A stretch of DNA of 7,951 nucleotides from Akkermansiaceae bacterium (GTDB taxonomy: Bacteria > Verrucomicrobiota > Verrucomicrobiia > Verrucomicrobiales > Akkermansiaceae), in contig JALZVA010000092.1 in NCBI GenBank assembly GCA_023301335.1, positions 1-7,951 of the forward strand, read 5' to 3'. Made by a program: the position numbers and the translations under genes. Below, one piece after another: positions 6,466 to 7,951 of this stretch. The stretch's first letter is position 1. Every line of letters begins with the position of its first letter. Under the pieces are notes generated by a model. That model was not told where the DNA came from. It saw only the letters and a list, made by a program, of their open reading frames with translations, and ran no database searches.

Positions 6466-6735
6466 ATGGCAAAGAAATCATGGATCGCACGCAACGAGCG
6501 TAAAAGGAAGGTAGTAGCAAAATACGCCAAGTTGCGTCAGCAGCTTAAGGACGAAAAAGACTACATTGGGCTAAGTATGCTCCCACGTAACGCGAGCCCA
6601 ACTCGCGTGGTTAACCGCTGTCAGGTCACTGGCCGTCGTCACGGTTACCTCAGACGTTTTAAGCTATCACGTATCTCGTTCCGCGAGCTTGCATCACACG
6701 GGATGATTCCTGGAGTGACGAAGTCAAGCTGGTAA
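6466..6735 (+). CDS. rpsN: 30S ribosomal protein S14, zinc-independent form
   Basis: The 89-residue product is basic throughout and carries the S14 core in order: an N-terminal KKSWIARNERKRK stretch, LPRNASPTRVVNRC, the TGRRHGYLRRFKLSR signature and the ending FRELASHGMIPGVTKSSW. S14 binds 16S rRNA in the head of the small subunit and is needed late in 30S assembly. Only one Cys (C52) is present, so the zinc-binding CxxC pairs of the short (about 61-residue) form are absent; length and sequence fit the zinc-free form. The gene is outside any ribosomal protein operon in this window. The ATG at 6466 gives the standard MAKKSW start; the leader (TCAGCTCCCTCA) has no Shine-Dalgarno sequence. A double palindrome and a likely promoter lie upstream, and a hairpin with a T-rich tail follows. 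Whether another S14 gene exists in the genome cannot be seen. Confidence 0.97.
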   Translation: MAKKSWIARNERKRKVVAKYAKLRQQLKDEKDYIGLSMLPRNASPTRVVNRCQVTGRRHGYLRRFKLSRISFRELASHGMIPGVTKSSW

Positions 6736-6767
6736 AGAGGTAGCGTAAGCTAAACTATTACCACTTT

Positions 6768-6813
6768 AAGAATTCGTAAGGTAGTGTATTCTATCTTACG
6801 CTTCTTTGTGTTT
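6768..6813 (+). terminator. Terminator or attenuator hairpin between rpsN and the FmdB-family gene
   Basis: CGTAAGGTAG (6775-6784) pairs with CTATCTTACG (6791-6800) over 10 bp with one G-U pair and a six-base loop. The stem continues as AAGAA (6768-6772) with TTCTT (6802-6806) across a small internal loop, and a T-rich tail (TGTGTTT) follows. It ends just before the ATG at 6818. An upstream AGCGTAAG (6742-6749) is perfectly complementary to CTTACGCT (6795-6802) and could displace the left arm, an arrangement like an antiterminator. Confidence 0.65.
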
Positions 6814-6817
6814 AGAC

Positions 6818-7078
6818 ATGCCACTTTACGAATACATTTCTGAAAACCCTAATATAGAGGGGAAATCATGCCGTAACTGCTCACGAGGGTTTGAGCTGAT
6901 TCGTCCAGTGAGTAGACCACCTCTGGAGAACTGCCCAAGCTGTAGGAACCCAGTAAAAAAACTCGTCAGCCAAGTGAGTAAACCAAATGCCGCACGTGGT
7001 TTCTCAATCAGTGATGCAAAGGCAAAGGGCTTCCAAGTCCTAAAAAAACAAGACAAGGGAACCTACGAAAAGATGTAG
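6818..7078 (+). CDS. FmdB-family small zinc-ribbon protein
   Basis: The 86-residue product starts MPLYEY, typical of FmdB-type regulatory zinc-ribbon proteins. Two metal-binding knuckles are visible: CRNC (C18, C21) and CPSC (C39, C42), with the conserved FELIRPVSRPPLE stretch between them. A basic tail with SDAKAKGFQVLKKQDKGTYEKM follows. The four Cys should bind one zinc. The family's biochemical role is poorly defined; the regulatory label comes from the original FmdB context, so no specific function is assigned. A TTG in frame at 6806 would add four residues (MCLD) but overlaps the preceding hairpin; the ATG at 6818 gives the normal family start. No Shine-Dalgarno sequence is seen. It lies 82 bases after rpsN and 60 before lgt, so partial read-through from rpsN is possible. 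Confidence 0.9.
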   Translation: MPLYEYISENPNIEGKSCRNCSRGFELIRPVSRPPLENCPSCRNPVKKLVSQVSKPNAARGFSISDAKAKGFQVLKKQDKGTYEKM

Positions 7079-7104
7079 TAGGGGAGCCTACTTACTCCTT
7101 TTTT
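7077..7104 (+). terminator. Weak terminator overlapping the FmdB-family stop codon
   Basis: AGTAGG (7077-7082) pairs with CCTACT (7087-7092) around a GGAG loop; its first two bases are the last two of the TAG stop. Alternatively GGAG (7083-7086) pairs with CTCC (7095-7098), which sits directly against six T (7099-7104). Both stems are short, so some read-through into lgt is plausible. Confidence 0.5.
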
Positions 7105-7138
7105 GTTTCTTCCTCACCCTCCCTGACTCTATTGAGAG

Positions 7139-7951
7139 ATGTTTCGGATTGACCCTGATTTCTTCATGGTGTCTTCTCTGCATGTGATTGCTACCTACGT
7201 GCATAATTTAGACCCGGTTTTGTTCGAGCTAACAGAATCGATCAAGCTACGCTGGTATGGCCTCGCATATCTTGCCGCCTTCTTAGGTGGTTACCTGCTA
7301 TTAAAACACTTAGGAAATAAAAAACTCTGGGTGCTCCCTGGTGTCATGGCCGCAGACTTTATCGCCTCTGCTGCCTTCTTTGGTGTGTTTATCGGAGGGC
7401 GTCTTGGGCATGTGCTATTCTATCATATTCCTGCACACGGCTGGGGATGGGTCACAGAGGATCCACTCATGCCAGTAAGGGTCTGGGAAGGAGGCATGGC
7501 AAGCCATGGCGGCATTCTAGGTCTAATGATATTCACCTTCTTTTATTGTAAGAAAATGAAGGTCAGTTGGACAGGCTTAGGCGATGGCTTATGCGTGGTA
7601 GCCCCTCTCGGTTTAATGTTTGGGAGACTGGCAAACTTTATTAATGGAGAGCTGTATGGGAGAGTGACGAATGTGAGCTGGGGGATGAAGTTCCCAGGCA
7701 CCCTGTATGATAGCCACCTCCAGCATGCCGAGTTTGGCAAAAGAGGAGAGGTGTTTAATCAATGTATCGCCGTGTCTCCGGAACTTGGCCAGCCTATTCC
7801 GGGCCTAGAGGGGCAGCGGGGAGGACTGTGGATTGAAAATTTTGGATACATGATGGGGAGATTTCGGGAGGATGACACCTTACGCGGTATCGCTGCAAAC
7901 TACCTCGAAGTGAGGCACCCTTCCCAGCTTTACGAAGCATTCTTTGAAGGA
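7139..7951 (+). CDS. lgt: Prolipoprotein diacylglyceryl transferase, 3' end beyond window
   Basis: The frame stays open for 271 codons to the right edge and encodes Lgt, the inner-membrane enzyme that moves diacylglycerol from phosphatidylglycerol to the lipobox Cys of prolipoproteins. Hallmarks in order: LRWYGLAY (Y40, matching E. coli Y26), WEGGMASHGGILG (H123, matching H103), the Lgt signature GRLANFINGELYGR (R163, N166, E171, G174), and HPSQLYEAFFEG (260-271). Several membrane segments are evident. The equivalents of E. coli R239 and E243 lie beyond the edge. The segment between the signature and HPSQLYE is 84 residues, about twice the 40 I recall for E. coli. The ATG at 7139 is preceded by GAGAG, too close to be a good Shine-Dalgarno site; M10 (7166) is an alternative start, since the family usually begins shortly before YVHNLDPVLFEL. 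Confidence 0.95.
   Translation, partial: MFRIDPDFFMVSSLHVIATYVHNLDPVLFELTESIKLRWYGLAYLAAFLGGYLLLKHLGNKKLWVLPGVMAADFIASAAFFGVFIGGRLGHVLFYHIPAHGWGWVTEDPLMPVRVWEGGMASHGGILGLMIFTFFYCKKMKVSWTGLGDGLCVVAPLGLMFGRLANFINGELYGRVTNVSWGMKFPGTLYDSHLQHAEFGKRGEVFNQCIAVSPELGQPIPGLEGQRGGLWIENFGYMMGRFREDDTLRGIAANYLEVRHPSQLYEAFFEG

Noticed and set aside
7543..7740. 65-codon minus-strand open frame inside lgt
   Set aside because: The plus strand carries the conserved Lgt signature across this interval, so the reverse frame is a shadow.

Overview
The window is a single-strand (+) stretch of a Gram-negative-type bacterial chromosome. The combination of tandem ExbD genes followed by large exported TPR proteins, a zinc-free S14 gene of 89 codons standing alone, a short FmdB-type zinc ribbon ending in an SDAKAKGF-like tail, and an Lgt with an enlarged periplasmic loop suggests a member of the Verrucomicrobiota/PVC group. 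That placement is inferred from protein style and was not tested by a search. None of the eight genes has a convincing Shine-Dalgarno sequence.

Region 1 (1-5373) looks like the downstream part of an energy-transduction operon. Two ExbD/TolR-like genes (24-476 and 489-971) lie 12 bases apart. They are followed by a 1056-residue Sec-exported TPR protein (1097-4267) and a second exported TPR-like protein of 332 residues (4307-5305). A strong intrinsic terminator (5331-5373) closes the block. An ExbB/TolQ/MotA-family partner is expected just upstream but is outside the window. The proposed logic is that the inner-membrane proton channel drives ExbD proteins whose periplasmic domains act on, or with, the exported TPR proteins. 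No TonB, TolA or Pal gene is visible.

Region 2 (5374-6465) holds a monocistronic gene for an exported five-EF-hand protein (5436-6161). After it comes a 304-base gene-free stretch with several hairpin candidates, a pair of perfect 12-bp palindromes and a probable promoter for rpsN.

Region 3 (6466-7951) is housekeeping: rpsN (30S protein S14, zinc-independent form), a hairpin that could terminate or attenuate, an FmdB-family zinc-ribbon gene (6818-7078), a weak terminator overlapping its stop codon, and the first 271 codons of lgt (prolipoprotein diacylglyceryl transferase), which runs off the right edge.

The most interesting leads are the ExbD-ExbD-TPR-TPR module with complementary motif loss in the two ExbD proteins, the EF-hand protein whose calcium loops are spaced by exact multiples of seven residues, and the double palindrome before a nearly leaderless rpsN transcript.
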